Positions 7,614-16,426 of a stretch of DNA of 64,000 bases are shown in pieces. The first letter of the stretch is position 1, and the number at the start of each line of letters is the position of its first letter. Location of the stretch: contig UCMW01000009.1 of the NCBI GenBank assembly GCA_900473745.1, forward strand, positions 1 through 64,000, written 5' to 3'. Position numbers and translations under genes: made by a program. This DNA comes from Hyphomicrobiales bacterium (GTDB lineage: Bacteria > Pseudomonadota > Alphaproteobacteria > Rhizobiales > Rhizobiaceae). Below the pieces are notes generated by a model. It was given only the letters and a program-made list of their open reading frames with translations, made no database searches and was not told the origin of the DNA.

Positions 7614-9116
7614 ATGAACACACGAATCTTGTCCCCCGCACCCCAGAATTCCATCAGCCCCGAGCCGTTCGCGCCGCAGGTGTTTACCGATGCAACGGCC
7701 GCCGTCGATGCGCTGACGGAGCTTTACGAGCGCAATACCAATTTTCTCATCGAAGCCTTTTCGGGGCTCGCCAAGGGTGGTGCGATCGAGGGCCGCTACC
7801 GGGCCTTCTATCCGCAGGTCAGCATCGAAACCACGAGCTTCGGCCACATCGACAGCCGTCTTTCCTATGGCCATGTCACCTCGCCCGGCATCTACACGAC
7901 CACCATCACGCGGCCCAAGCTCTTCCGGCATTATCTCAAGGAACAGCTGGCGCTCCTGATGCGCAATCACCAGGTGCCAATCACGGTGTCGGAATCGGCG
8001 ACGCCCATCCCGCTGCATTTTGCCTTTGCGGAAGGCGCACATGTCGAGGCGTCTGCCGGCGGCCTCGTCGACATGCAGCTGCGCGATATCTTCGATACCC
8101 CTGATCTCACCGTTACCGACGACGAGATCGCCAATGGCGAATACGAGCCCTTGCCTGGTGAGCCGCATCCGCTGGCGCCGTTCACGGCCCAGCGCATCGA
8201 CTATTCGCTTGCGCGGCTGTCGCACTATACGGCGACGAGTGCGTCCCATTTCCAGAACTTCGTACTGTTCACGAACTACCAGTTCTACGTCGACGAGTTC
8301 TGCGCCTATGCCCGCAAGCTGATGGCGGACGGAAACAGCGAATACACGGCTTTCGTCGAGCCCGGCAACATCATCACGCCATCAGGCCATTCGGAACCGA
8401 CCGAAGGTGTCGCACTCGGACGGTTACCGCAGATGCCGGCCTATCACCTGAAGAAGAAGGGGCATGGCGGCATCACGGTCGTCAATATCGGCGTCGGCCC
8501 CTCCAACGCCAAGACGATTACCGACCATATCGCGGTCTTGCGCCCGCATGCCTGGCTGATGCTCGGCCATTGCGCCGGCTTGCGCAACAGCCAGCGGCTC
8601 GGCGACTATGTGCTGGCGCATGCCTATATGCGCGAGGACCATGTTCTCGACGACGATCTGCCCGTCTGGGTGCCGATCCCGGCGCTGTCGGAAGTGCAGC
8701 TGGCACTCGAAGACGCGGTCGAGGAAATCACCGGCTACGAGGGTTTCGAGCTGAAGCGCATCATGCGCACCGGCACGGTCGCCACCATCGACAACCGCAA
8801 CTGGGAACTGCGCGACCAGCGTGGACCGGTGAAACGCCTCTCCCAGGCGCGTGCCATTGCGCTCGACATGGAATCGGCCACGATCGCCGCCAACGGCTTC
8901 CGCTTCCGCGTGCCCTACGGCACTCTGCTCTGCGTCTCCGACAAGCCGCTGCATGGCGAACTGAAGCTGCCGGGCATGGCGACGGCTTTCTACAAGACGC
9001 AGGTCAGCCAGCATTTGCAGATCGGCATCCGGGCGCTGGAAAAGCTCGGCGCCATGCCAACCGAGGCGCTGCATTCGCGCAAGCTCAGAAGCTTTTTCGA
9101 GACGGCGTTCCAGTAG
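7614..9116 (+). CDS. amn: AMP nucleosidase
   Basis: A 500-residue enzyme that hydrolyses AMP to adenine and ribose 5-phosphate, lowering AMP pools in the cytoplasm. The N-terminal half is the AMP-nucleosidase-specific domain (YERNTNFLIEAF, GRYRAFYPQVSIET). The C-terminal half is a purine-nucleoside phosphorylase-like domain with the nucleobase/ribose site (NIGVGPSNAKT, GHCAGLRNSQ, LDMESATIAANGFRF). Length and both domains match the full-length family. It is followed immediately by a perfect terminator and is therefore probably transcribed alone. Assignment is confident. Confidence 0.93.
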   Translation: MNTRILSPAPQNSISPEPFAPQVFTDATAAVDALTELYERNTNFLIEAFSGLAKGGAIEGRYRAFYPQVSIETTSFGHIDSRLSYGHVTSPGIYTTTITRPKLFRHYLKEQLALLMRNHQVPITVSESATPIPLHFAFAEGAHVEASAGGLVDMQLRDIFDTPDLTVTDDEIANGEYEPLPGEPHPLAPFTAQRIDYSLARLSHYTATSASHFQNFVLFTNYQFYVDEFCAYARKLMADGNSEYTAFVEPGNIITPSGHSEPTEGVALGRLPQMPAYHLKKKGHGGITVVNIGVGPSNAKTITDHIAVLRPHAWLMLGHCAGLRNSQRLGDYVLAHAYMREDHVLDDDLPVWVPIPALSEVQLALEDAVEEITGYEGFELKRIMRTGTVATIDNRNWELRDQRGPVKRLSQARAIALDMESATIAANGFRFRVPYGTLLCVSDKPLHGELKLPGMATAFYKTQVSQHLQIGIRALEKLGAMPTEALHSRKLRSFFETAFQ

Positions 9117-9127
9117 TCGACGTCATC

Positions 9128-9155
9128 CGGGCGGCCCATGGGCCGCCCGTTTTCG
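9128..9155 (+). terminator. Rho-independent terminator after amn
   Basis: A perfect 10-bp stem (9128-9137 with 9140-9149) with a two-base gap, then TTTTC. It sits between the convergent amn and aldo/keto reductase genes. Confidence 0.8.
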
Positions 9156-9156
9156 C

Positions 9157-10257
9157 TCAGGCCTGCCAGGCTCGAACCTTCTGTCCGCCGAAGAACATCT
9201 CCACGGGCAACTGGAAGATGAAATAGGGATTGAGGAGTGGCAGCGCGCTCGCGGCCTCGAGCCTTGCCAGGTGTTCGGCATCCAGCTCCACGTCGAGCGA
9301 CGCCAGGTTCTGCGTCAGTTGCTCGGGACGGCTTGCCCCCAGCAGAACGGACGAAACCCCCGGTCGCTGAACGACCCAGGCCAGCGCCACTTCCGCCATC
9401 GACCGCCCGATATCATCCGCCACGCCGCGAAGCGCATCGACGATGGCAAAATTGCGCTCGGTGAACAGCATGCCGCCGAAGGGATTGTCTCCGGCAAGCC
9501 GACCTTCGGATCGTCCCGTCTCCGCTTCAGCCGCCTCGACCGGCAGTCCCGGCAGGCGATCTGCCTCAGCCAGCATTTCCCGACCGTATTTTCCGGTCAG
9601 AAGACCTGCGGCAAGCGGGCTCCAGGGCACCAATCCGAGGCCGAGTTGCTCACCGGCGGGCAGGAGTTCCAGTTCGGCTGCACGATCGACCAGGGAATAG
9701 CCATATTGAAGGCCGGTCGGCCTCGGCAGACCATGCGCCTCGGCCAGTGTCGACAGGCGGGAGACGTACCAGGCTGGTGTGTTGGAAAAACCGTAGTGGA
9801 GGATTTTCCCGGCGCGGACGGCACCGGCCAGTGTCTCCAGCACCTCCTCGACCGGAGTTGTCCGATCCCAGACATGCATCCAGTACATGTCGATGTAATC
9901 CGTCTTCAGCCGTTGAAGGGAAGCATCGAGCGACTGGCGGATATTCTTTCGGCCATTGCCGCCGAGATGCGGCCCCCCGGCGCCGCGGGCAAAGCCTGAC
10001 TTTGTCGCGATCACGAGCCCGTCGCGCATTCCGCTTTCGGCCATGAACCGTCCGAGCATTTCTTCACTGCGACCCGCGGAATAGATGTCGGCGGTATCGA
10101 TGAAATTGCCGCCGGCCTCCACATAGGCGTCGAAGAGGCTGCGGGAAACGCCTTCGCCGGCACCCCAGCCTGCGGCGCCGAAGGTCATGGTTCCCAGCGC
10201 CAGAGGACTGACGGCGAGGCCTGAGCGGCCGAGTGTGCGATATCGCGTGAGGTTCAT
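9157..10257 (-). CDS. Aldo/keto reductase
   Basis: A 366-residue NADPH-dependent oxidoreductase with a (beta/alpha)8 barrel. The catalytic tetrad is visible: Asp and Tyr in NFIDTADIYSAGRS, Lys in VIATKSGF, and His in MYWMHVWD. The cofactor loop (LLGASRPEQL) is near the C terminus. ATG 10257 has the ribosome site AAGGAG; the open frame extends 12 codons upstream without one. It is transcribed away from a LysR-type gene across a 106-base gap, the arrangement typical of a regulator controlling a reductase gene. The substrate is not predictable. Confidence 0.88.
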   Translation of the reverse strand: MNLTRYRTLGRSGLAVSPLALGTMTFGAAGWGAGEGVSRSLFDAYVEAGGNFIDTADIYSAGRSEEMLGRFMAESGMRDGLVIATKSGFARGAGGPHLGGNGRKNIRQSLDASLQRLKTDYIDMYWMHVWDRTTPVEEVLETLAGAVRAGKILHYGFSNTPAWYVSRLSTLAEAHGLPRPTGLQYGYSLVDRAAELELLPAGEQLGLGLVPWSPLAAGLLTGKYGREMLAEADRLPGLPVEAAEAETGRSEGRLAGDNPFGGMLFTERNFAIVDALRGVADDIGRSMAEVALAWVVQRPGVSSVLLGASRPEQLTQNLASLDVELDAEHLARLEAASALPLLNPYFIFQLPVEMFFGGQKVRAWQA

Positions 10258-10363
10258 AAGTCTGCTCCTTGGGACATGTTCGCGTTGCAACAAGGAAATA
10301 GAGCGGAACGGGCGCGGGCATTAGGGCTTGCACCCCGCATGCGCTTGTGAGCAATTTGCAGGA

Positions 10364-11248
10364 ATGGAACGCAACGAACTCAATGATCTCCTCGCCTTTG
10401 CCACCGTCGCCCGCGAGCGAAGCTTTACCCGCGCCGCCGCCAAGCTTGGCATTTCGCCCTCGGCGCTCAGCCATGCCATGCGCAGTCTGGAGGCGCGGCT
10501 CGACGTGCGGCTGCTTGCGCGCACCACCCGCAGCGTCGCCCCGACGGAAGCCGGCGAGCGGCTGCTCGAGACTGTTTCCCCGGCACTCGCCAGCATCGAG
10601 GAGGGTCTGGCGTCCCTCGCGAACTGGCGTGACAGTGTCTCGGGAACGGTGCGGGTGACGGCATCGACATATGCGGCGCAGACCGTGCTTCTGCGGAAGA
10701 TTCCAGACTTCCTGCTCGCCCATCCCGAGGTCAAGGTGGAGATCAATGTCGAGGATCGCCTGACCGATATCGTCGCCGAAGGCTTCGATGCCGGCATCCG
10801 GTTTCAGATGTCGGTCGACAAGGACATGATCGCCGTTCCCGTCGGGCCTACGCTTCGAACCGTCATCGTCGGAACACCCGTCTATTTTGAACGGTTCCCA
10901 CCGCCCGGGACACCGGCGGATCTCAAGGACCATGTCTGCGTCGGCTTTCGCCTCAAATCCGGGGCCATCATGCCCTGGGATCTGGAGGAGGACGGCCGCG
11001 AGTTCAACATCCGCCCCAACGTCCAGTTCATCGCCAATGACGGCCCCCTGATGGCGGCCGTGGTGCGATCCGGCGCCGCACTCGGCTACATGATGGAGGA
11101 GGAAGTGGCAGACGAGATCGCGGACGGTCGGCTGATCCAGGTGCTCGACGCCTGGTGCGTTCCTTTCCCCGGCCTCCACCTCTATCACCCCAGCCGCCGC
11201 CAATCGCCGCCGGCGCTGCGCGCGCTGATCTCGGCGCTGCGGGAGTGA
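10364..11248 (+). CDS. LysR-family transcriptional regulator
   Basis: A 294-residue regulator. The N-terminal winged helix-turn-helix (residues 3-61) includes AFATVARERSFTRAAAKLGIS and SALSHAMRSLEARL. A periplasmic-binding-protein-like effector domain starts near residue 92 (SGTVRVTAS) and ends before LHLYHPSRR, the pattern of the LysR subgroup that regulates reductases and dehydrogenases. It is divergent from the aldo/keto reductase gene and probably controls both that gene and itself from the shared 106-base region. The effector is unknown. Confidence 0.9.
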   Translation: MERNELNDLLAFATVARERSFTRAAAKLGISPSALSHAMRSLEARLDVRLLARTTRSVAPTEAGERLLETVSPALASIEEGLASLANWRDSVSGTVRVTASTYAAQTVLLRKIPDFLLAHPEVKVEINVEDRLTDIVAEGFDAGIRFQMSVDKDMIAVPVGPTLRTVIVGTPVYFERFPPPGTPADLKDHVCVGFRLKSGAIMPWDLEEDGREFNIRPNVQFIANDGPLMAAVVRSGAALGYMMEEEVADEIADGRLIQVLDAWCVPFPGLHLYHPSRRQSPPALRALISALRE

Positions 11249-11273
11249 TCGCGGCACCGCGCTTCTGTGGTCA

Positions 11274-12230
11274 CTACCGCTTGGAGGGCGCGATCAGAAC
11301 GGCAATCCCGGTTCCGACAAAGGCGGAGATCAGGATCAGAAGGTGTGCATTCACAGCCGCCTTGCCGATCGATGCAAGATTTGCCGGCGATGCATCGGCG
11401 CCGAAGGACAAAGCCCCGGCGACGATGCCGGCGGGATAAGTGCCGACGCCGCCCGGCGCATGGACCGGCAGGACGGAGGAGAGTTCACCGCCAAGCGCGC
11501 CGCCGAAGCTTGCCGCAAGCGGCGTGACATCCATGAGGCGCAGCACCCAGGCCAGGACCACGACCTTGATCCCCCAGTTCAGAAGGGTGGCGCCCCAGGC
11601 CCGCAGGAAGGCGACAGGGCCTGCCGGCAGGCCAAGCTCGACTTCGTCGACGAAAGCATGCAGACGCGCCGGCAGTCGACGAGCCAGTCTGAAGATCGGG
11701 GCCTTCAATGCAAACAGCGGCAGGGGCGCAAGCAGGAAAACCGACCACAGGAAAACTGCCGACAGCGCCCAGCCCTTTGCGATCACCAGCCCTATGCCGG
11801 CCGCCGCCATCAAGGCATGCAGATCCAGAAGGCGCATGACCAGCAGGGCTGCCGTGGCGCGGGCGAGCGGCATGCCGAATTCCGAGCGCATCAGAAGCGG
11901 AAAACTCGCCTCGCCGGAGCGGAGGGGCAACATGACATTGAGCAGATTGTGGACCAGTGTCAGTCGAAGAAGCCGGCGAAACTGGCCTTGGGTCTCGCGC
12001 GGGAAATAATCAGCGACCCGCCAGCAGCGGACCGCATAGGTCATGACCAGAAGCGTCAGGGCAGCCGCGAGGGGCGCAAGGCCGACTGCCGCCAGTTGCC
12101 CGGCGAGCATCGGAATGCCGAAGGCGACCTGCAGGAAAATCGCATAGACGACCAGTGTCCCCGCGGTGACGAGCCACATGCGATTGCGCCGGAACCACCG
12201 CTCCTGGCTGGCATCCTGATTTGATTTCAT
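11274..12230 (-). CDS. UPF0104 / lysylphosphatidylglycerol-synthase-type membrane protein
   Basis: A 318-residue integral inner-membrane protein with about eight hydrophobic segments (for example LVTAGTLVVYAIFLQVAF near the N terminus). It belongs to the TM family related to the flippase part of MprF and to AglD. The family loop LPLRSGEASFPLLMR and the conserved HAPGGVGTYPAGIV segment near the C terminus are visible. The soluble aminoacyl-transferase domain of MprF is absent. ATG 12230 begins a basic, soluble N-terminal tail (MKSNQDASQERWFRRNR). It is divergent from the glycosyltransferase pair by 123 bases. The three genes probably act together in lipid-linked sugar transfer or flipping at the envelope, but this is inferred from context. 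Confidence 0.8.
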   Translation of the reverse strand: MKSNQDASQERWFRRNRMWLVTAGTLVVYAIFLQVAFGIPMLAGQLAAVGLAPLAAALTLLVMTYAVRCWRVADYFPRETQGQFRRLLRLTLVHNLLNVMLPLRSGEASFPLLMRSEFGMPLARATAALLVMRLLDLHALMAAAGIGLVIAKGWALSAVFLWSVFLLAPLPLFALKAPIFRLARRLPARLHAFVDEVELGLPAGPVAFLRAWGATLLNWGIKVVVLAWVLRLMDVTPLAASFGGALGGELSSVLPVHAPGGVGTYPAGIVAGALSFGADASPANLASIGKAAVNAHLLILISAFVGTGIAVLIAPSKR

Positions 12231-12353
12231 ATAGTCGTGCACCCACAGATGGCTCCGGCCGGCCTTAGCATGAAATGGCCGTCGCGGACCATCGGGTCGA
12301 CATGGAGTTTCTGCGTGAGTGCGATGATCGAATCGAGCCTGGAGAGCAAGCCG

Positions 12354-13325
12354 ATGGCGGATGCCCCGGATCTCTCCCTCGTGGTGCCAATTTTCAACGA
12401 AGAAGAAAGCGTCGGCCCGCTCATCGAGCGGATTGTCGAAGCCATGGCGGCATTTCCAAGCACCTGGGAACTGGTGCTGGTTGACGACGGCAGCGCCGAT
12501 CGGACGCTTCTGACAGCGCGCGGCTATCTCTCGCGCCCCGGCCTCGACCTCAAGATCGTCGAACTGCAGCGCAATTTCGGCCAGACGGCCGCCATGCAGG
12601 CCGGCATAGACACAGCCCGCGGCCGGCTGATCGCGACACTCGACGGCGACCTGCAGAACGACCCGAAAGACATTCCCGCGATGGTCAAGGCGCTCGAAGA
12701 GCGCGAACTCGACCTGCTTGTCGGCTGGCGGAAGAATCGCAAGGACGGCCTCGTCCTTCGGAAGATCCCGTCCTGGTGCGCCAACTACCTGATCGGCCGC
12801 ATCACGGGCGTGAAGCTGCACGACTATGGTTGCAGCCTGAAGATCTACCGGGCCTCGGTCATCAAGCAGGTGAAGCTGATGGGCGAGATGCACCGCTTCA
12901 TCCCCGCCTGGGTCGCGAGCGTCGTGCCGAGCTCGCGCATCGGTGAGATGGAAGTCACCCACCACGCTCGGCAGCATGGCACCTCGAAATACGGCATTTC
13001 CCGTACGTTCCGGGTGATCCTGGACCTGCTCTCGGTGATGTTCTTCATGCGCTACAAGGCACGGCCCGGTCACTTCTTCGGCTCGCTCGGCCTCGGCACC
13101 GGCTTCCTCAGCGCGCTTATCCTCGCCTGGCTTTTCATCGAGAAGGTCGTCTTCGGCGAAGACATCGGCGGCCGGCCGCTGCTGATCCTCGGCTTCATGC
13201 TCTTCCTTTCCTCCGTCCAGCTGATCACGACCGGCATCCTCGCCGAGATGATCGCCAGAACCTATTACCGTGACGATGCGCAGCCGAACTACATCGTGCG
13301 GACGGTATTTCAGAAGGGCGACTGA
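12354..13325 (+). CDS. Family 2 polyprenyl-phosphate glycosyltransferase (DPM1/ArnC type)
   Basis: A 323-residue membrane-anchored GT-A enzyme that would load a sugar from a nucleotide donor onto undecaprenyl or dodecaprenyl phosphate on the cytoplasmic face. The catalytic domain has LVVPIFNEEESV, LVLVDDGSADRT and the metal-binding LDGDLQNDP. Two C-terminal TM helices lie around residues 245-305 (GSLGLGTGFLSALILAWLF and LLILGFMLFLSSVQLITTGI). ATG 12354 was chosen for GGAGAG eight bases upstream. It is translationally close (2 bases) to the ArnT-like gene downstream. By arrangement it resembles the RgtE-RgtD galacturonosyl transfer pair of Rhizobium LPS synthesis, but the sugar cannot be read from sequence. 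Confidence 0.87.
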   Translation: MADAPDLSLVVPIFNEEESVGPLIERIVEAMAAFPSTWELVLVDDGSADRTLLTARGYLSRPGLDLKIVELQRNFGQTAAMQAGIDTARGRLIATLDGDLQNDPKDIPAMVKALEERELDLLVGWRKNRKDGLVLRKIPSWCANYLIGRITGVKLHDYGCSLKIYRASVIKQVKLMGEMHRFIPAWVASVVPSSRIGEMEVTHHARQHGTSKYGISRTFRVILDLLSVMFFMRYKARPGHFFGSLGLGTGFLSALILAWLFIEKVVFGEDIGGRPLLILGFMLFLSSVQLITTGILAEMIARTYYRDDAQPNYIVRTVFQKGD

Positions 13326-13327
13326 TC

Positions 13328-14812
13328 TTGTCCGGTTGGAGCGAGCGCATATCGCGCCTGGCGCCGTCGATCCTGTGGGTCGTCGCGCTCTATTACGCCA
13401 GTCAGATCGTCGTCCGGCTCCTGCTGCCGGACGGATTGCGCATAGACGAGGCCCAGCAGGTCCTGCTGTCGCAATGGCTGGCTGCCGGCTACGACGCACA
13501 GCCACCGCTCTATAACTGGCTCCAGCAGCTGACTTTCGCCGTCGCCGGTGATTATCTGGTCGGGCTCGCCGTGCTGAAGTCGATCGTGCTGTTTGCGATC
13601 GTCGCCACCTACTACGTGCTCGCGCGGATGCTGGTGAAGAACACCTCCTTCGCGGTTCTTGCGACTCTCGGCCTGTTTCTCATTCCGCAGATGTTCTGGC
13701 AGGCGCAGCGCGATCTGACGCATACCACGGCGACCATGTTGGTGCTGAACCTGATGATGATCGCCGCCATCATGGTTCTCCGCTCTCCGAGCCTGCGAAA
13801 CTACCTGCTGCTTGGTGCCGCCATCGGCCTCGGCATGCTCACCAAGTATAATTTCGCGCTGTTCCTGCCAGCACTCGGCGTCGCCGTCCTTCTCCATCCG
13901 GACGGTAGGGCGCGCATTCTCGACTGGCGCATCCTGGCTGCTGCGGCCATTGCCGCGCTCATCGTCCTGCCCCACGCTCTTTGGTTTATCGAGAACCTGG
14001 CGGTGGCCTCTTCCGTGACCATCGCCCGCATGGGTGAAGAGGCGGGAGACACCGGCAGGCTTGGCGAGATCACGATTGGTCTCGGCAATCTTCTGGCGAT
14101 TACACTGGTGATCACCGCCCCGGCACTCGCCGCCATCGGTCTCCCCTTCGGAAAGGATGCGCCGAAGGCCTGGAAAGCCAGCTCGGTGGAAAGCCGGTTC
14201 ATCGGCAGTTTCCTCGCTGCCAGCCTGCTGATCCTTGTGCTCCTGATCCTCGCGGTGACCTTCACGACGCTCCGCGATCGCTGGATGCTGCCCCTGTTGC
14301 AGATGCTGCCCCTCTACATCGCATTGAAGCTCGAGGCCCAGGGTCTCGATCCCGCGCTCCCCCTGCGGCGGCTTATGCCTGTGGCCCTCGGCATCATCGC
14401 CCTGCTGCCGATTGCCACCTTCATCGCTGGATCCCGCTCGACCTCGCATTACCAGCAGCCCTTCGGCGCGTTTCGTGCAGCCTTTGTGCAACGGGAGCAG
14501 GTGGATCCGGATATCATCGTGACAGCCGACTGGGCGGCTGCCGGGAACCTGAAGATGCATTGGCCTAAGGCTTCGGTTCTATCGACCCAGTTCCCCAATC
14601 TTCAGCTGCCCGACGACCTCGCCGCAGGAGGGCCGATCGCGCTGATCTGGCGTGGCGACTCTCCTTCAGCGCCCGGCGTCTTGATCGAATGGGCGAAATC
14701 ACGCCTTGGGGCTGAAATCACTCTCCCGCCCTCGCAGGAGATTACCCTGCCCTTTAGCGGACATCCGCAGAAGATGGCGCCAACCTTCCATTATGTGCTG
14801 ATCCGGCCTTGA
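13328..14812 (+). CDS. Family 39 (ArnT/PMT-like) glycosyltransferase
   Basis: A 494-residue polytopic membrane protein of the ArnT superfamily. Members use a polyprenyl-phosphate sugar to glycosylate lipid A, LPS core or protein on the periplasmic side. The conserved acidic first periplasmic loop is present (GLRIDEAQQ), followed by QPPLYNWLQ, which matches the family's D-E and QPP signatures. About ten to twelve TM segments are visible, and a short soluble C-terminal region follows from about 385. TTG 13328 was chosen because it follows the upstream stop by two bases and has GAAGGGCGA before it; the next ATG is deep in the protein. It is co-transcribed with the GT2 gene, its likely donor-sugar supplier. 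Confidence 0.85.
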   Translation: MSGWSERISRLAPSILWVVALYYASQIVVRLLLPDGLRIDEAQQVLLSQWLAAGYDAQPPLYNWLQQLTFAVAGDYLVGLAVLKSIVLFAIVATYYVLARMLVKNTSFAVLATLGLFLIPQMFWQAQRDLTHTTATMLVLNLMMIAAIMVLRSPSLRNYLLLGAAIGLGMLTKYNFALFLPALGVAVLLHPDGRARILDWRILAAAAIAALIVLPHALWFIENLAVASSVTIARMGEEAGDTGRLGEITIGLGNLLAITLVITAPALAAIGLPFGKDAPKAWKASSVESRFIGSFLAASLLILVLLILAVTFTTLRDRWMLPLLQMLPLYIALKLEAQGLDPALPLRRLMPVALGIIALLPIATFIAGSRSTSHYQQPFGAFRAAFVQREQVDPDIIVTADWAAAGNLKMHWPKASVLSTQFPNLQLPDDLAAGGPIALIWRGDSPSAPGVLIEWAKSRLGAEITLPPSQEITLPFSGHPQKMAPTFHYVLIRP

Positions 14813-14824
14813 GACGGACAAGGC

Positions 14825-15298
14825 TCAAACCTCGACAATCTCTGCCTCGCACCTGACCGGAAAATTCACCGAATTGGCGATGAAGCATTTTTCGTGCGCG
14901 TCTTCATGCAGTTCGAGCGCAATCTGTGGAAAAGTGCCGCGCTTGATGCTCACGCGGGGCTTAAGCATGACGTCGACGAAGCGACCCGTCCCATTGTCAT
15001 CCATCTCCATGACACCCTCGGCCTGGTCTTCATAAGCCACGACGATCACGCCGGAGACGGCGCAGAAATGCAGGTACCAGAGCTTGTGACAGGCCGAGAG
15101 TGAGGCGAGGAAGAGATCCTCGGGATTCCATCGGGCTGGATCTCCGCGAAAGGCAGGATCGGCGGAGCCAAGGATATCCGGCTTTCCCTCGGCCGATATA
15201 AGGTGGTCGCGTCCATAGTCGCGGTAACCGGATGTGCCTGTCCCGGCATTGCCCTGCCAGGTGACCGTGACCCTGTATTCGTGCCGCTTTTCGCTCAT
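14825..15298 (-). CDS. OsmC-family protein
   Basis: A 157-residue protein of the OsmC/Ohr fold, which reduces organic hydroperoxides through two cysteines. Cys in LASLSACHKLWYLHF and a second Cys about ten residues later (HFCAVSG) are visible, though the spacing differs from classical Ohr, so it belongs to the broader OsmC-like group. ATG 15298 has the ribosome site GGGGAG. The gene ends 12 bases from the ArnT-like gene (convergent). It starts 153 bases from the divergent PadR gene, so the 18-bp palindrome in between could affect it too. Confidence 0.85.
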   Translation of the reverse strand: MSEKRHEYRVTVTWQGNAGTGTSGYRDYGRDHLISAEGKPDILGSADPAFRGDPARWNPEDLFLASLSACHKLWYLHFCAVSGVIVVAYEDQAEGVMEMDDNGTGRFVDVMLKPRVSIKRGTFPQIALELHEDAHEKCFIANSVNFPVRCEAEIVEV

Positions 15299-15405
15299 CA
15301 GCCTGCTCCCCTCGAATCTCCAGCGCATTCTAGGCCTTCGAGGCTTGCGGAGCCATGGCCAAGTCAGGCCACAAAAATCCGTAGCCTCCCTCTTGTATCG
15401 GTCTT

Positions 15406-15423
15406 TCTAAGATATATCTTAGA
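15406..15423. promoter_or_regulatory. Perfect 18-bp palindrome, probable PadR operator
   Basis: TCTAAGATATATCTTAGA is its own reverse complement. It lies 29 bases before the PadR-type start codon, in the gap shared with the osmC-like gene. Its AT-rich core and length resemble the sites of YqjI-type PadR regulators, which repress their own promoters. Autoregulation is inferred. Confidence 0.65.
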
Positions 15424-15451
15424 TGCAATTCCAATCGAACTGGAGATTATC

Positions 15452-16048
15452 ATGAGACATTGCAATTCCAGCCGCGGCGAACGCGGCAATCCCTTTTTTG
15501 CCTTCCGTGAAGCCATGCATGCCATGCGCCACGGCGGCTCCTTCGGCGGTCCCATGGGCGGTGGCCCGCGTGGCCGGGGCGGCGAGCGTCGGCGCATGTT
15601 TGAAGGCGGCGAGCTGCGGCTCGTGCTCTTGAAGCTGATTGAAGACCAGCCACGCCACGGCTACGACCTCATTCGCGAGATCGAGAGCCTCTCGGGCGGC
15701 GCCTATGCCCCCTCGCCGGGCGTTGTCTATCCGACGATGACGCTGCTTCTCGATATGGGCCTTGCCGGGGAAGTCGAGAGTGACGGACCGCGCAAGCTGA
15801 TGACCATCACCGACGCCGGTCGCCAGCACCTGACCGAGCGCGCCGACGAAGTGGCCGTCGCCATGGGTCGACTGACCGCGCTTGCCAAGGTGAGTGAACG
15901 CACGGACAACGCTCCCGTCCGCCGCGCCATGGGCAATCTGAAGCAGGCCCTGCACGACTGTCTGTCCCGCGAAGGCACGACCCGCGAGACGCAACTGGAA
16001 GTCGCCCGCATTCTCGATGAAGCGGTCGGCAAGATCGAAAGGCTCTGA
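15452..16048 (+). CDS. PadR-family regulator (YqjI-like)
   Basis: A 198-residue transcriptional regulator. Residues about 1-48 are a His/Gly/Arg-rich tail (MRHCNSSRGE, HAMRHGGSFGGPMGG), like the metal-sensing tail of YqjI from enterobacteria. The PadR winged helix follows (LRLVLLKLIEDQPRHGYDLI, SPGVVYPTMTLL, LMTITDAGRQHL), and a C-terminal dimerisation helix completes it. ATG 15452 was selected over an upstream extension because TGGAGATT precedes it. A DUF2218 gene starts two bases after its stop. By analogy with YqjI/YqjH the pair may link metal status (iron or nickel) to siderophore-iron reduction. Confidence 0.87.
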   Translation: MRHCNSSRGERGNPFFAFREAMHAMRHGGSFGGPMGGGPRGRGGERRRMFEGGELRLVLLKLIEDQPRHGYDLIREIESLSGGAYAPSPGVVYPTMTLLLDMGLAGEVESDGPRKLMTITDAGRQHLTERADEVAVAMGRLTALAKVSERTDNAPVRRAMGNLKQALHDCLSREGTTRETQLEVARILDEAVGKIERL

Positions 16049-16050
16049 GA

Positions 16051-16338
16051 ATGGCAAAGACTATCGCGGTCGTTCCGACCGACAGTGGCTGGAAATACCT
16101 ACAACAGCTCTGCAAGCACTGGGCGCACAAGCTGGAGGTCGAACTCGGTGAGCAGAAGGGCGTGGTCAGGTTCGCCGAAGCGACGGCCGTGATGACCTCG
16201 GATGATCAGACGCTCACCGTCGAGATCGAAGCAAACTCACCCGAAGTCTTGGAAAGGATGAAGGGCGTGGTTTCGAGCCACCTCGATCGCTTTGCCTTCC
16301 GCGAGGCGCCCTTGCCCTTCGACTGGAAGCCGGCGTGA
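16051..16338 (+). CDS. DUF2218 domain protein
   Basis: A 95-residue protein that is a complete DUF2218 domain (LQQLCKHWAHKLEVE, GVVRF, LTVEIEANSPEVLERMKGVV). This domain often sits next to, or fused to, siderophore-interacting FAD reductases. It is almost certainly co-transcribed with the PadR gene, two bases upstream. No siderophore-interacting protein gene follows here, so the domain is on its own. Function is unknown apart from the family's association with iron uptake. Confidence 0.85.
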   Translation: MAKTIAVVPTDSGWKYLQQLCKHWAHKLEVELGEQKGVVRFAEATAVMTSDDQTLTVEIEANSPEVLERMKGVVSSHLDRFAFREAPLPFDWKPA

Positions 16339-16426
16339 CGCAACTTGCGTGATCCATGGCAAAACCGGCCTTGCCAAAACGGTTCAAGGCCGGTCTAAAC
16401 TTGTCCGACAACAGGAGGACATCGCC

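Noticed and set aside
15203..15451. N-terminal extension of the PadR gene by 83 codons
   Set aside because: The extension crosses the divergent osmC gene start and the palindromic operator; the ribosome site before ATG 15452 is better.
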